Of a DNA stretch of 61,571 nt, positions 20,837-28,782 are shown piece by piece. The DNA lies in the NCBI GenBank assembly GCA_021783095.1, contig JAJXUG010000023.1:1-61571 (forward strand). The letters are read 5' to 3'. Origin of the DNA: Chloroflexota bacterium. Lineage in GTDB: Bacteria > Chloroflexota > Limnocylindria > Limnocylindrales > CSP1-4. The notes below the pieces were generated by a model. That model had not been told where the DNA came from. It saw only the letters and a program-made list of their open reading frames with translations, and searched no databases. The translations under genes and the position numbers were made by a program. Each line of letters opens with the position of its first letter. Within the stretch, counting starts at the first letter, position 1.

Positions 20837-21931
20837 CTACTTGTCCACGCCGGTGACGACCACGCCGCGCATGAACGCCCGTTGGGCCAGCAGGAACACG
20901 AAGATCGGCACGACCATTGTCATGAGCGCGGCCGCCTGGATCAGCGTCGGCTGCGTGGCGTACAGCGCGTTGTACTCCTGGATCGCGATCGACACCGGCT
21001 GGAGGTCCGGTTTGCTCGAGAGGTAGAGCAGCGGCACGAAGAAGTCGTTCCAGGCGAAGAAGAAGTGGAACAGGGACACGGCGGTGATGGCGGCCAGGGA
21101 CTGCGGCACGACCACCGAGCGCAGGATCCGGAACGGGCCCGCTCCGTCGATCATGGCCGCCTCGTCGAGTTCCCGCGGGATCGTGAGGAAGTACTGGCGC
21201 AGCAGGAACACGTTGTAGGCGTTCGCGAAGCAGTGGGGGATGATCAGCGGCAGCCAGGTCCCGTTCCAGCCCAGGCGCGTGAACATGATGTACTGCGGCA
21301 GCAGCGTGACCTGGAACGGCAGGATGATCGTCGCGATCAGGATGATGAACAGCAGGTTCTTGCCCGGGAACCGGAAGCGCGCGAAGCCATAGGCGACGAG
21401 CACCGACGAGAGCACCGCGCCGAGCGTGCTCAGCGCCGCGATCCCGAACGTGTTCCGCATCAGCTGCGGGAAGTTCAGCTGGTTCCACGCGGTCGTGAAG
21501 TTCTCCAGGAGCGGGGAGAACGTCCACGCCTGCTGGAGCGTCCGCCACCGGCCCTGCCACTCGATCGGGGTGGGGTTGGCGGCACTGGGGTCGACGAAGG
21601 TGCTCGACTCGCGGCCGGGCTCGATCAGGATGAGCGAGCGTGTGGAGCCGTCGGGCATCGGCACCGAGTAGACGGGGTACTGCTGGCCCTGATACGTCGC
21701 GGTCTGGGGCGAGGCGGGCCAGACCGGGGATCCCGGCGTGGTGGACTGGCCGGGCTGCTGGAGCGCCGTCGTGGCCATGTACAGCAGCGGCAGCAGGTAT
21801 GCGCCGATGATGATCAGCGCGATCATCAGCAGCATCGAGCGGCCGAGGAACCGCCGGTAGGCTCGCGCGATGGGGCTCCGGTCGCTGAACGAGCGGCCCG
21901 TCTCGCGCGCCCCCGTGACGATGGCGGTCAT
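20837..21931 (-). CDS. Sugar ABC transporter permease, MalG-like (CUT1)
   Basis: Second membrane subunit of the cluster's sugar importer. It is 364 residues, longer than the usual 275-300 because of an inserted extracytoplasmic loop after the first membrane helix (about residues 55-150, rich in Pro/Gln/Thr). The family EAA loop is LDEAAMIDGAGPFRILRSVVVPQS. About six membrane segments are visible. The ATG overlaps the stop of the MalF-like gene (ATGA), so the two permeases are translationally coupled. Confidence 0.93.
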   Translation of the reverse strand: MTAIVTGARETGRSFSDRSPIARAYRRFLGRSMLLMIALIIIGAYLLPLLYMATTALQQPGQSTTPGSPVWPASPQTATYQGQQYPVYSVPMPDGSTRSLILIEPGRESSTFVDPSAANPTPIEWQGRWRTLQQAWTFSPLLENFTTAWNQLNFPQLMRNTFGIAALSTLGAVLSSVLVAYGFARFRFPGKNLLFIILIATIILPFQVTLLPQYIMFTRLGWNGTWLPLIIPHCFANAYNVFLLRQYFLTIPRELDEAAMIDGAGPFRILRSVVVPQSLAAITAVSLFHFFFAWNDFFVPLLYLSSKPDLQPVSIAIQEYNALYATQPTLIQAAALMTMVVPIFVFLLAQRAFMRGVVVTGVDK

Positions 21932-22884
21932 CGGTCGCCACCCGCGTAGTACACCCGGCTGCGCGAGAACCAGAAGAGGACCAGCGTCAGGATCAGGACG
22001 ATCACGAACAGCAGCCAGGCGATCGCCGCCGCATAGCCCATGTGGTTGAACACGAAGCCCTCGCGGTAGAGGACCAGGTTCATGAACAGCGTCGCGTTGT
22101 TCGGATCACCCTTGCCGTTCGTCATCGTGTAGGCCTGGGTGAAGTACTGGAACGTCCCGATCAAGACGATGACCAGGTTGTAGAGCAGCACCGGCGAGAT
22201 CATCGGGATCGTGACCCGCCGGAATGACTGCCAGCGGCCCGCGCCGTCGATCTTGGCGGCGTCGTACAGCTCGGTGGGGACCGACTGGAGGCCGGCGATG
22301 TTGATCAGCATGAAGTTGCCGATGCCCCAGAGCCCCATGATGGACAGCGCGGGGTACACCCAGACGTCGCTGTTGATCCAGTCCGGGCCGGCCAGGCCGA
22401 GCGCACGCAGGATCCCGTTGAGCCAGCCCGTGTCGGTGTTGAGGAAGCCCATCCACACGAGCGTCGAGGCGACGAGCGGGATCATCATCGGCATGTAGAC
22501 GAGCGCCCGCAGCGGGCCCTTCGCGGGCAGGCTGGGCTGGTTCAGCAGGACCGCGAACCCGAGACTGGCGACCATCGTCACCGGGATCGTGATGACCGCG
22601 AACTTGACGGTCGCGATCAGTGACGCCGATATGGACGGGTCGCCCAGCATGCGGACGTAGTTGTCGATGCCGACGAACGTGACGGCCTCGGGCCGGACCA
22701 TGTTGAAGTCTGTGAACGACAGGACGAGGGACGCGATCATGGGGCCGGCCGTGAACACCAGCAGGCCGAAGATCCAGATGCCGACGAACCCGAAGCCCCA
22801 GAGGGCCTCGCGGACCGACGGCCGGAGCCGGGAGCGACGCGCGGGTGCCGGCAGGTGGCGCAGCGCCTGTGTCGACGCGCTCAT
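21928..22884 (-). CDS. Sugar ABC transporter permease, MalF-like (CUT1)
   Basis: First membrane subunit of the importer: 318 residues, six hydrophobic segments, and the EAA loop ELYDAAKIDGAGRWQSFRRVTIP. A GGGAG site precedes the ATG. No ATP-binding gene is present anywhere in this cluster, so the importer must borrow an ATPase encoded elsewhere, as with the shared MsiK of Actinobacteria. That is an inference from absence within the window. Confidence 0.94.
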   Translation of the reverse strand: MSASTQALRHLPAPARRSRLRPSVREALWGFGFVGIWIFGLLVFTAGPMIASLVLSFTDFNMVRPEAVTFVGIDNYVRMLGDPSISASLIATVKFAVITIPVTMVASLGFAVLLNQPSLPAKGPLRALVYMPMMIPLVASTLVWMGFLNTDTGWLNGILRALGLAGPDWINSDVWVYPALSIMGLWGIGNFMLINIAGLQSVPTELYDAAKIDGAGRWQSFRRVTIPMISPVLLYNLVIVLIGTFQYFTQAYTMTNGKGDPNNATLFMNLVLYREGFVFNHMGYAAAIAWLLFVIVLILTLVLFWFSRSRVYYAGGDR

Positions 22885-22939
22885 GGTGTGGGGGCTCCCT
22901 GGGTCTCGGTGGGGGAGGAGTGGGTCGGTGCCGGTGGTG

Positions 22940-22974
22940 CGGCCTCCCGGGCGCGCGGCGCGCCCGGGAGGCCG
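22940..22974 (-). promoter_or_regulatory. Strong hairpin between sugar-binding-protein and permease genes
   Basis: Two 17-base arms (22940-22956 and 22958-22974) are perfectly complementary around a single base, so a realistic stem is 14-15 bp of nearly pure GC. It lies 17 bases after the binding-protein stop on the transcribed strand and 56 bases before the permease start. Confidence 0.8.
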
Positions 22975-22990
22975 ACCGGGAGGAGTGTGG

Positions 22991-24526
22991 CTAGGGATTC
23001 TTGTCCGGCGCGGCGTCGAAGATCCCCTGGAGGGTGGCCTTCAACTTGTCGAGTTCAGCGCTGACGTCGAACGAGGCGCTGGTCCGATATCCGGTGCCGA
23101 AGGCCTGCCAGGCGGCCTTGGCCTTGGCGTAGTCCGGGACCCAGCTCTGGTGGTTGGGAATGTCCACGTAGCCGAGCATCTGCTGCGGCACGGACCAGTC
23201 GAGCTTGGAGTCCGGGTACTGCTTGTCCACGCCGTCCTTGTACCCCTGCACGAGCGAGGGGTCGGCCGGGTAGGCGCCGTAGGCGGTGAGCAGGGCGCCG
23301 GACTGGGCCAGGTAGGCCAGGGCCTTGAAGGCGGCGTCGGGGTGCTTGCTGCTCTTGAGCATTGCGAACGTGTCGGCGTGCAGCTTGGCCGTGATCTTGC
23401 CGTTGTACGACGGGGCGATGGCCCAGCCGAACGACTTGACGATCGGCTTGGCCGGCGGGGCCGGGTTGACGCAGCACGCGTACCAGGTGTGGGTCTCGTC
23501 CATGGCCAGGTTGCCCGACTGGAACTCGTTGCCCTTGGCCAGGAGGTCGGAGTTGATCTGGTTCTGGTTGGGGATGAAGTGGTCCTTCCAGACGCCGTTG
23601 TCGAACCAGGTCTCGCCCGTCTTGACGGAGTCGGCGACCTGCGCGGTCTTGCCGTCGGGGGCGAGGAAGGAGCTGGCGCCGAACAGGGAGGACTCGGCGA
23701 GCGGGCTGTTGTCGGCCCACTGCATGTCGAAGCCCCACTGGACGATGTTGTTGGGGTCGAAGTTGGCGCTCGTGGCGTCGTTGCCGTTCTTGTCGACGGT
23801 CAGCTTCATGCCCAGGGCGCGGACGGCGTCCATGTCCCACGGCTTGCCCTGGTAGAGGTCGCCGACCTTGGTCGGCGGGTAGGGCAGCTTGGCCTCGTCG
23901 AAGAGCGCCTTGTTGTACCAGATGAACGACGGGTAGACCGCGAACGGCACGCCGATCGTGGCGCCGCCCTTGCCCATCTTGAAGAAGTTGGCCAGCGACG
24001 GGTCGAACTTGGTCATGTTGAAGTTCTGGGACTGGATGAGGGGCTGCAGGTCGGCCAGCTGGTCGATGAACAGGTTCAGGCCCTCGACGCCCACCGGGCC
24101 GATGATGTCGGGGGCGTTGCCCGCGGCGATCTCGGTCTTGAGGATGTTGCCCGCGACCTTGTTGTCCTGGATCTCCAGGGAGATGTAGACGTCCTTCTGG
24201 GAGTTGTTGAAGTCGTTCACGACCTGCTGCTGGGTCGCGATCTGTTGCGGCTGGCCGCCGGTGCCCAGGCCGACGAACCAGCGGACGACGACGCCGCCGT
24301 TGGGGCCGGGCTGGTCATTGCTGATGGGGGCGGCCGTGATGAGGGGGGTCGGGGAGGGGGTAGCCGCGGCGGTCGCCGCAGCCGCGGTCGGGGTTGCTGC
24401 CGCGGCAGCCGCCGCCGCGGCGGACGGCGACTGGGTCGCGGTGCTGCCGCCGCAGGCGGTCACCAGGATCGCGGCGCTTGCCGCGAGGGCCGCGAGCCGG
24501 GTGAGGCTCGGCCGGTTCAGGAGCAT
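22991..24526 (-). CDS. Sugar ABC transporter substrate-binding lipoprotein (family 1)
   Basis: Extracytoplasmic receptor for the cluster's sugar, presumably cellobiose or a related beta-glucoside. It is 511 residues. The signal peptide ends in a lipobox (ILVTAC, Cys at residue 25). An Ala/Thr/Pro-rich tether follows to about residue 75, then an MBP-like domain with VVVRWFVGLGTG, ITVTPFAVYPSFIWYNKALFDEA-like hinge elements and FKALAYLAQSG. A GGAGGAG ribosome-binding site precedes the ATG by about eight bases. Its promoter region holds a LacI-type operator copy. A strong hairpin follows the gene. Confidence 0.93.
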   Translation of the reverse strand: MLLNRPSLTRLAALAASAAILVTACGGSTATQSPSAAAAAAAAATPTAAAATAAATPSPTPLITAAPISNDQPGPNGGVVVRWFVGLGTGGQPQQIATQQQVVNDFNNSQKDVYISLEIQDNKVAGNILKTEIAAGNAPDIIGPVGVEGLNLFIDQLADLQPLIQSQNFNMTKFDPSLANFFKMGKGGATIGVPFAVYPSFIWYNKALFDEAKLPYPPTKVGDLYQGKPWDMDAVRALGMKLTVDKNGNDATSANFDPNNIVQWGFDMQWADNSPLAESSLFGASSFLAPDGKTAQVADSVKTGETWFDNGVWKDHFIPNQNQINSDLLAKGNEFQSGNLAMDETHTWYACCVNPAPPAKPIVKSFGWAIAPSYNGKITAKLHADTFAMLKSSKHPDAAFKALAYLAQSGALLTAYGAYPADPSLVQGYKDGVDKQYPDSKLDWSVPQQMLGYVDIPNHQSWVPDYAKAKAAWQAFGTGYRTSASFDVSAELDKLKATLQGIFDAAPDKNP

Positions 24527-24613
24527 GTGCGTTTCTCCTCCATCGTGCGTGTCGCTTCAGGCGATCGCAGGACCTCTCTGCGGGCGGTGTCAGGCGCGCC
24601 CGATCGCCGTGCC

Positions 24614-24625
24614 GAGACCGTTCTC
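24614..24625. promoter_or_regulatory. Candidate LacI-family operator upstream of the sugar transporter genes
   Basis: GAGACCGTTCTC matches 10 of 12 positions of the palindrome GAGAGCGCTCTC found twice upstream of the regulator gene. It is centred 93 bases before the binding-protein start and overlaps the lacI-family stop codon. Confidence 0.55.
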
Positions 24626-25676
24626 AGGACCGCTCCCTCCTCGCGCTCGACGCGCGCTCCACGAGCTGGGTGGCGAGGACGACCCGGCGGGGGACGTGGT
24701 CACCGTGGCCGATGGCATCGATGAGGAGCCGGACCGCGTCCGGGCCCATCTCCTCGATGGGCTGGCGGATGGAGGTCAGGGGAGGCAGCGTGGTCTCGGC
24801 GATGGGCGAGTCGTCGTAGCCCACCAGCGCCACGTCGTCGGGGACCTGGCGGCCGCGGGCGCGGAGCACGGACAGGGCGCCGGCGGCCATCAGGTCCGAC
24901 GCCGCGAACACGCCGTCGAGACCGGGGCAGGCGTCGAGCAGCCGTTCCATCGCGGCGGCGCCGCCCTCGTGGGTGAAGTCGCCCGAGACCACCAGCCCCG
25001 GGTCCACCTCGCGCCCCGCCGCCACGAGCGCGTCGCGGTAGCCGTCGAGCCGGTCGACGCCCGGCGCCATGTCCTGGGGGCCGGCGATCGTGGCCACGCA
25101 CCGGCAGCCCTGGTCGAGCAGGTGGCGGGTTGCGCGCTCGCCGCCCTGGCGATTGTCGACGTCGACGTAGCTGAGGTCAACGCCCGGGCGCGGCCGACCG
25201 ACGAGAACGGCCGGAACGCCGCGCGCGGTCAGCGCCTCGGGGATGGGGTCCTCGGCGTGGAGGCTGACGAGGAGGGCCCCGTCCACGTGGCCGCCGGTGA
25301 GGTAGCGGATGGTGCGCGCCTCGTCGCCGTGCTCGGGCATGAGCAGCACGAGCTGGAGGTTGCGGTTGGTGAGGGCCGCGCTGACGCCGCGCACGAGGCG
25401 GGGGAAGAACGGGTCCGAGAACAGGCGTCCCGGCGGCTCCGTGATGACGACCGCGATCGAGTCGCTGCGGCGGGTGACGAGGCTTCGGGCCGCTCGGTTG
25501 GGCGTGTAGCCCAGCTGGCGGATCGCCGCCTCGACGCTGGCGCGGACCTCGGGACTGACGCGGGGGCTCTCGTTGACGACGCGCGAGACGGTCGCACGCG
25601 ACACGCCGGCGACCAGGGCGACTGCCTCGAGGGTGGCGCCGGGACGGTTGCGGATGCGACCATCGATTGCGGTCAT
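24624..25676 (-). CDS. LacI-family transcriptional regulator of the cellobiose cluster
   Basis: A 350-residue sugar-responsive repressor. The N-terminal helix-turn-helix (LEAVALVAGVSRATVSRVVN) and hinge helix (RAARSLVTRR) are followed by the periplasmic-binding-like effector domain (SIAVVITEP, GVFAASDLMAAGALSVL, LVGYDDSPIAETTLPPLTSIRQP). The ATG at 25676 has a GAGGAG site a few bases upstream; the frame is open for 16 more codons, but those would run through the operator. Two palindromic operators flank its own -10 sequence, so autoregulation is likely. A related operator precedes the transporter genes. The effector is probably cellobiose or glucose-derived, by context only. Confidence 0.93.
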   Translation of the reverse strand: MTAIDGRIRNRPGATLEAVALVAGVSRATVSRVVNESPRVSPEVRASVEAAIRQLGYTPNRAARSLVTRRSDSIAVVITEPPGRLFSDPFFPRLVRGVSAALTNRNLQLVLLMPEHGDEARTIRYLTGGHVDGALLVSLHAEDPIPEALTARGVPAVLVGRPRPGVDLSYVDVDNRQGGERATRHLLDQGCRCVATIAGPQDMAPGVDRLDGYRDALVAAGREVDPGLVVSGDFTHEGGAAAMERLLDACPGLDGVFAASDLMAAGALSVLRARGRQVPDDVALVGYDDSPIAETTLPPLTSIRQPIEEMGPDAVRLLIDAIGHGDHVPRRVVLATQLVERASSARRERS

Positions 25677-25687
25677 CTCGCTCCTCT

Positions 25688-25703
25688 GTGAGAGCGCTCT
25701 CAC
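25688..25703. promoter_or_regulatory. LacI-family operator O1
   Basis: GTGAGAGCGCTCTCAC is a perfect 16-bp palindrome with the central CG typical of LacI/GalR operators. It lies just downstream of the TATGTT -10 candidate and 12 bases before the regulator's start codon. Confidence 0.85.
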
Positions 25704-25714
25704 GCTCGATGCGG

Positions 25715-25720
25715 AACATA
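25715..25720 (-). promoter_or_regulatory. -10 candidate (TATGTT, extended TGC) of the LacI-family gene
   Basis: Read on the reverse strand as TGCTATGTT. It lies between the two operators, 38 bases upstream of the start codon. A TTGACA on the same strand is only eight bases upstream of it and so is not a usable -35. Confidence 0.5.
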
Positions 25721-25734
25721 GCACGGCGTGTCAA

Positions 25735-25746
25735 GAGAGCGCTCTC
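25735..25746. promoter_or_regulatory. LacI-family operator O2
   Basis: GAGAGCGCTCTC is a perfect 12-bp palindrome identical to the core of O1. Its centre is 45 bp from the O1 centre, so the two flank the regulator's -10. Confidence 0.8.
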
Positions 25747-25978
25747 ACAATTCGCGAGTGACGGCCCGGGGGCGCCTGGGTTGCGCAGCCCCGGTTGTCG
25801 GTTCCCGCGGCGGAGCCCAGAGCGGGCCGGCGCCGGCCCGCCAGCGTGCCGTTCGGGCACGCGTCGCGCGCGCGGCGGATCGGCGGACCTCCTCGCGGCA
25901 TCGACTTCCGCAGGGACACTGCCCCTGTTGCGGGTCCACCTCCATCGCGCCCTCGGCCGCGTGTGCGAAACTCTGCCG

Positions 25979-26152
25979 ATGGCGGCTCTCGTGCTGATCC
26001 TCTCGGGAACGTACGCCTCGGCCTGGGGCCTGGTGCGCTGGCACCTGTCGGCTCGCGCGGCGATGCGCCACGCAGCCTTCGCGGTGATCTGGCTTCCGGT
26101 GGCGATATACGGGCTGTTCCCGGCGACGGTGGGCCTGGAGGTGGTTCGGTGA
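25979..26152 (+). CDS. Small membrane protein upstream of gatB
   Basis: A 57-residue frame starting ATG (MAALVLILSGTYASAWG) with a hydrophobic N-terminal helix, a short basic loop (RWHLSARAAMRH) and a second hydrophobic segment (FAVIWLPVAIYGLF). No family is recognised. It is supported as a gene by its two-helix layout and by its stop codon overlapping the gatB start (GTGA), the same coupling seen in the window's operons. The six bases before the ATG follow GAAACT, a poor version of the local -10 hexamer. Confidence 0.5.
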   Translation: MAALVLILSGTYASAWGLVRWHLSARAAMRHAAFAVIWLPVAIYGLFPATVGLEVVR

Positions 26153-27645
26153 CGGCGACGGCGGAGCATGCAGCGGGCATGCTGGGGCGGTACGAGGCCG
26201 TCATCGGCATCGAGATCCACTGCCAGCTGCGCACGGTCTCGAAGATGTTCTGCTCGTGCTCCACGCAGTACGACGGCGCCGCGCCCAACACCCACTGCTG
26301 CCCGACCTGTCTCGGGCTGCCGGGCGCGCTGCCGGTGATGAACCGGGCGGCCGTCGAGCACGTGATCGCCACCGGCCTGGCGATCGAGGCGTCGATCGCG
26401 GCGCGGACGCAGTGGGAGCGCAAGAACTACTTCTACCCGGACCTGCCCAAGGGCTATCAGATCAGCCAGTACGCCATCCCGCTGGCCGCCAACGGGCGCC
26501 TCGCGATCGAGACGTCGGCCGGGCCGTTCACGGTTGAGATCACCCGCGCCCATCTCGAGGAGGACACGGCGAAGCTGGCGCACGGCGACGTGGTGCCGGG
26601 ATCGACGGTGGCGCGCACCACGCTGGTGGACTTCAACCGCTCCGGCGCTCCGCTCATGGAGATCGTGACCGAGCCCTGCATCCGCACCGCCGAGCAGGCG
26701 CGCCGCTACGCCGAGGAGCTCCAGCTGCTGCTCCGGGGGATCGGCGTGTCTGACGCCGACATGGAGCGCGGTCAGATGCGGGTCGAGGCCAACGTGTCGC
26801 TGCGTCTGCGCGGGACCGAGCCCTTCGGGACGCGGGTCGAGGTCAAGAACATGAACTCGTTCCGTTCGGTGGAGCGGGCGATCGCGTTCGAGATCGAGCG
26901 GCAGGGCGCGGCCCTTGACGCGGGCGAGTCGCTGCGGATGGAGACCCGCGGCTGGGACGACGGCCGCCAGGCGACGTACCACATGCGGTCCAAGGAGACC
27001 TCGGAGGACTACCGGTACTTCCCTGAGCCCGACCTGCCGCCGCTGCGCGTCGACGACGCCTGGATCGAGCGGGTCCGGGCGGCGCTCCCCGAGCTGCCGG
27101 CCGCCCGCCGCGAGCGGTACGTGGCAGCGGGGATCACCCCGTACGACGCCGCGGTGATCGTCGCCGACCCGGGCATGACACGCGCCTTCGAGGCCATCTC
27201 GGCTGCGGCGCCCGACCTCGCCGCCAAAGAGGTCGCGAACTTCGTCAGCGGCACGCACGCGCGCGTCGCCAAGTCTGCCGGGCTGAACGCGCGGGGCACG
27301 GCGGGGGCATCGGACCCGGCGTCGATCGCCGCGCTCCTGGCGGCCATCGCGGACGGCAGGGTGGGTCGGCCGATCGGCCGCGACCTGCTCGACCGCCACC
27401 TCGCCGACGGCACGCCGGCCGCGGACCTGCTCGCCACGGTCGCATCGACCATCTCGGACGACGACGCGCTGCTCGGGCACATCGACGCCGTCATCGCCGC
27501 CAACCCGAGGGCGGTCGCCGACTTCCGAGCCGGGAGGCCGGTTGCGGGGTTCTTCGTGGGGCAGGTGATGAAGGCCACGGGTGGCGCAGCGGACGCGTCC
27601 AGGGTCACGGCGCTCGTCCGCACGCGCCTCGAAGCGGAGGGCTGA
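26149..27645 (+). CDS. gatB: Asp-tRNA(Asn)/Glu-tRNA(Gln) amidotransferase subunit B
   Basis: The tRNA-binding and kinase/transamidase subunit, partner of GatC and GatA. The 498-residue product shows YEAVIGIEIHCQL, the zinc-site Cys cluster CSCSTQYDGAAPNTHCCPTC, PGALPVMN, KNYFYPDLPKGYQISQY, RSKETSEDYRYFPEPDLPP, and the C-terminal tRNA-binding tail (GGAADASRVTALVRTRLE). The GTG at 26149 overlaps the stop of the small membrane frame. An internal ATG (MLGRYEAVIG) would also keep the whole domain. It lies about 12.5 kb from gatCA, an uncommon separation given that gatCAB is often one operon. Confidence 0.97.
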   Translation: MTATAEHAAGMLGRYEAVIGIEIHCQLRTVSKMFCSCSTQYDGAAPNTHCCPTCLGLPGALPVMNRAAVEHVIATGLAIEASIAARTQWERKNYFYPDLPKGYQISQYAIPLAANGRLAIETSAGPFTVEITRAHLEEDTAKLAHGDVVPGSTVARTTLVDFNRSGAPLMEIVTEPCIRTAEQARRYAEELQLLLRGIGVSDADMERGQMRVEANVSLRLRGTEPFGTRVEVKNMNSFRSVERAIAFEIERQGAALDAGESLRMETRGWDDGRQATYHMRSKETSEDYRYFPEPDLPPLRVDDAWIERVRAALPELPAARRERYVAAGITPYDAAVIVADPGMTRAFEAISAAAPDLAAKEVANFVSGTHARVAKSAGLNARGTAGASDPASIAALLAAIADGRVGRPIGRDLLDRHLADGTPAADLLATVASTISDDDALLGHIDAVIAANPRAVADFRAGRPVAGFFVGQVMKATGGAADASRVTALVRTRLEAEG

Positions 27646-27651
27646 GGGGTC

Positions 27652-27915
27652 ATGTATGCCGTGCTGGTCCTGTTCGGCCTTGCGCTGATCATCGTCGGCG
27701 TCTCGCGTGCTCGTGGCCCGTACCAGCGGTACACGGCGCTCAAGGAGCAGGACGCCAACATCGCGCGCTACGAGCAGTGGCGCGGGGGCATCCGCTCGGA
27801 CGGCAAGACCGGCGCCTCGGTCGCGATGGAGATCCTGCGGCGCCAGGTGCAGATCGCGGTCGCCGTCGTGATCGCAGGGTTCGTGCTGGTGGCGGTGGGC
27901 TTCGTCATCCGCTGA
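27652..27915 (+). CDS. Small two-helix membrane protein after gatB
   Basis: An 87-residue protein with one membrane helix at the extreme N-terminus (YAVLVLFGLALIIVGVSRA), a charged central part (QRYTALKEQDANIARYEQW) and a second helix at the C-terminus (QIAVAVVIAGFVLVAVGFVIR). The two helices would put the middle domain on one face of the membrane. No family is recognised. It begins six bases after the gatB stop, with GAGGGG just upstream, so it is probably co-transcribed with gatB. Confidence 0.7.
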   Translation: MYAVLVLFGLALIIVGVSRARGPYQRYTALKEQDANIARYEQWRGGIRSDGKTGASVAMEILRRQVQIAVAVVIAGFVLVAVGFVIR

Positions 27916-27969
27916 CGCCGTCAGGGCCCCCGGGGCACCGACACACCAAAGGGCGGGGTCGGCATCGGC

Positions 27970-28412
27970 ATGCGAGAGCGGACGGACGGCACGGGGCTGG
28001 CCACGCGGGCGATCCACGCGGGCGAGCGCCCCGACCCGACGACGCACGCCCACAACACGCCCACCTACGCGACGGCGACGTTCGCGTTCGACACCGCGGC
28101 CGAGAAGGAGGACGCGGTCGACCGGGCGCCGGGGTGGGACTTGCGCTCTTACTGCTGCTCGCGGACGGGCAACCCGACGAACCGGGCGCTCGAAGAGAAG
28201 GTCGCGTCGCTCGAGGGGGCCGAGGACTGCGTGGTCTCGTCCTCCGGGATGGGGCGTTCACCGACCACCTTGCGCTGTGCGATATCGGCGTCAGCCTGGG
28301 CGACGTCTTCACGCTGGTGCACCCGCGACCGAAGGACGGCGGGATCGTCCGCGTCTCGGTGGGCTGCGAGGGCGTGGCCGACCTGGTCGAGGACTTCGGG
28401 CGGGCCTCCCGT
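27970..28412 (+). pseudogene. Remnant of a Cys/Met-metabolism PLP enzyme (methionine gamma-lyase / cystathionine synthase type)
   Basis: The first 95 codons encode a normal N-terminus (TRAIHAGERPDPTTHAHNTP, then YCCSRTGNPTNRALEEKVASLEGAE). At about 28250 the frame shifts by one, and the sequence jumps straight to the family's C-terminus (FTDHLALCDIGVSLGDVFTLV, GIVRVSVGCEGVADLVEDFG). Roughly 230 middle codons are missing, including the PLP-binding Lys. It cannot make an active enzyme. A ribosome-binding-like GGCGGGG lies upstream, so the gene was probably once active. It lies between gatB and a repeat-bounded HTH gene. Confidence 0.85.
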
Positions 28413-28553
28413 TCGTGGGGTCTGGGGGCGGCGGACCGATCCGCGCGCCGCGCCGGGTCCCGTCGCGGCCCGCAGCCCCCGTCGCGGACGTCGCCTTCGC
28501 GGACCGCCCGGTGGCCGCGCGGCGCGCGGCCCGGCACCGCGCCATCCTCGCGG

Positions 28554-28580
28554 GTGGCCGTCCTGCGGGCACTGCGACGC
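28554..28580 (+). repeat. 27-bp direct repeat, left copy
   Basis: Starts GTGGCCG and ends in the 16-mer GCGGGCACTGCGACGC. It matches 29604-29630 at 25 of 27 bases. The two copies lie 1050 bp apart and enclose the HTH gene. Confidence 0.75.
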
Positions 28581-28770
28581 GCGGGGCAGCGCGTTGCCCG
28601 ACCGGCGCGCAGGATCGACGAGTCGGAGGCTCACGAACCGCCATTCCGCTCACTGGTCGGGCGCACCCGCAGAGGCGTCCATCGGAACGCCCCCCGAGCG
28701 GACGATCGTTGGTTTCGTCGCCTCTCTCCCTAGGGCAGCCCCACGTGAGCCGCCGATAAGTGCCATGCGC

Positions 28771-28776
28771 CAGACT
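28771..28776 (+). promoter_or_regulatory. -10 element (CAGACT) of the HTH gene
   Basis: CAGACT is followed by six bases (CCGCCT) and the ATG at 28783. It differs by one base from the TAGACT used at 58305. Confidence 0.45.
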
Positions 28777-28782
28777 CCGCCT

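Noticed and set aside
25727..25732. TTGACA on the reverse strand as a -35 box for the LacI-family gene
   Set aside because: It lies only eight bases from the TATGTT -10 candidate. At the correct 17-base spacing the next hexamer is a poor -10.
28413..28640. Further coding remnant after the PLP-enzyme pseudogene
   Set aside because: All frames give Arg/Ala/Pro-rich strings with no match to the family C-terminus. The recognisable remnant ends near 28412.
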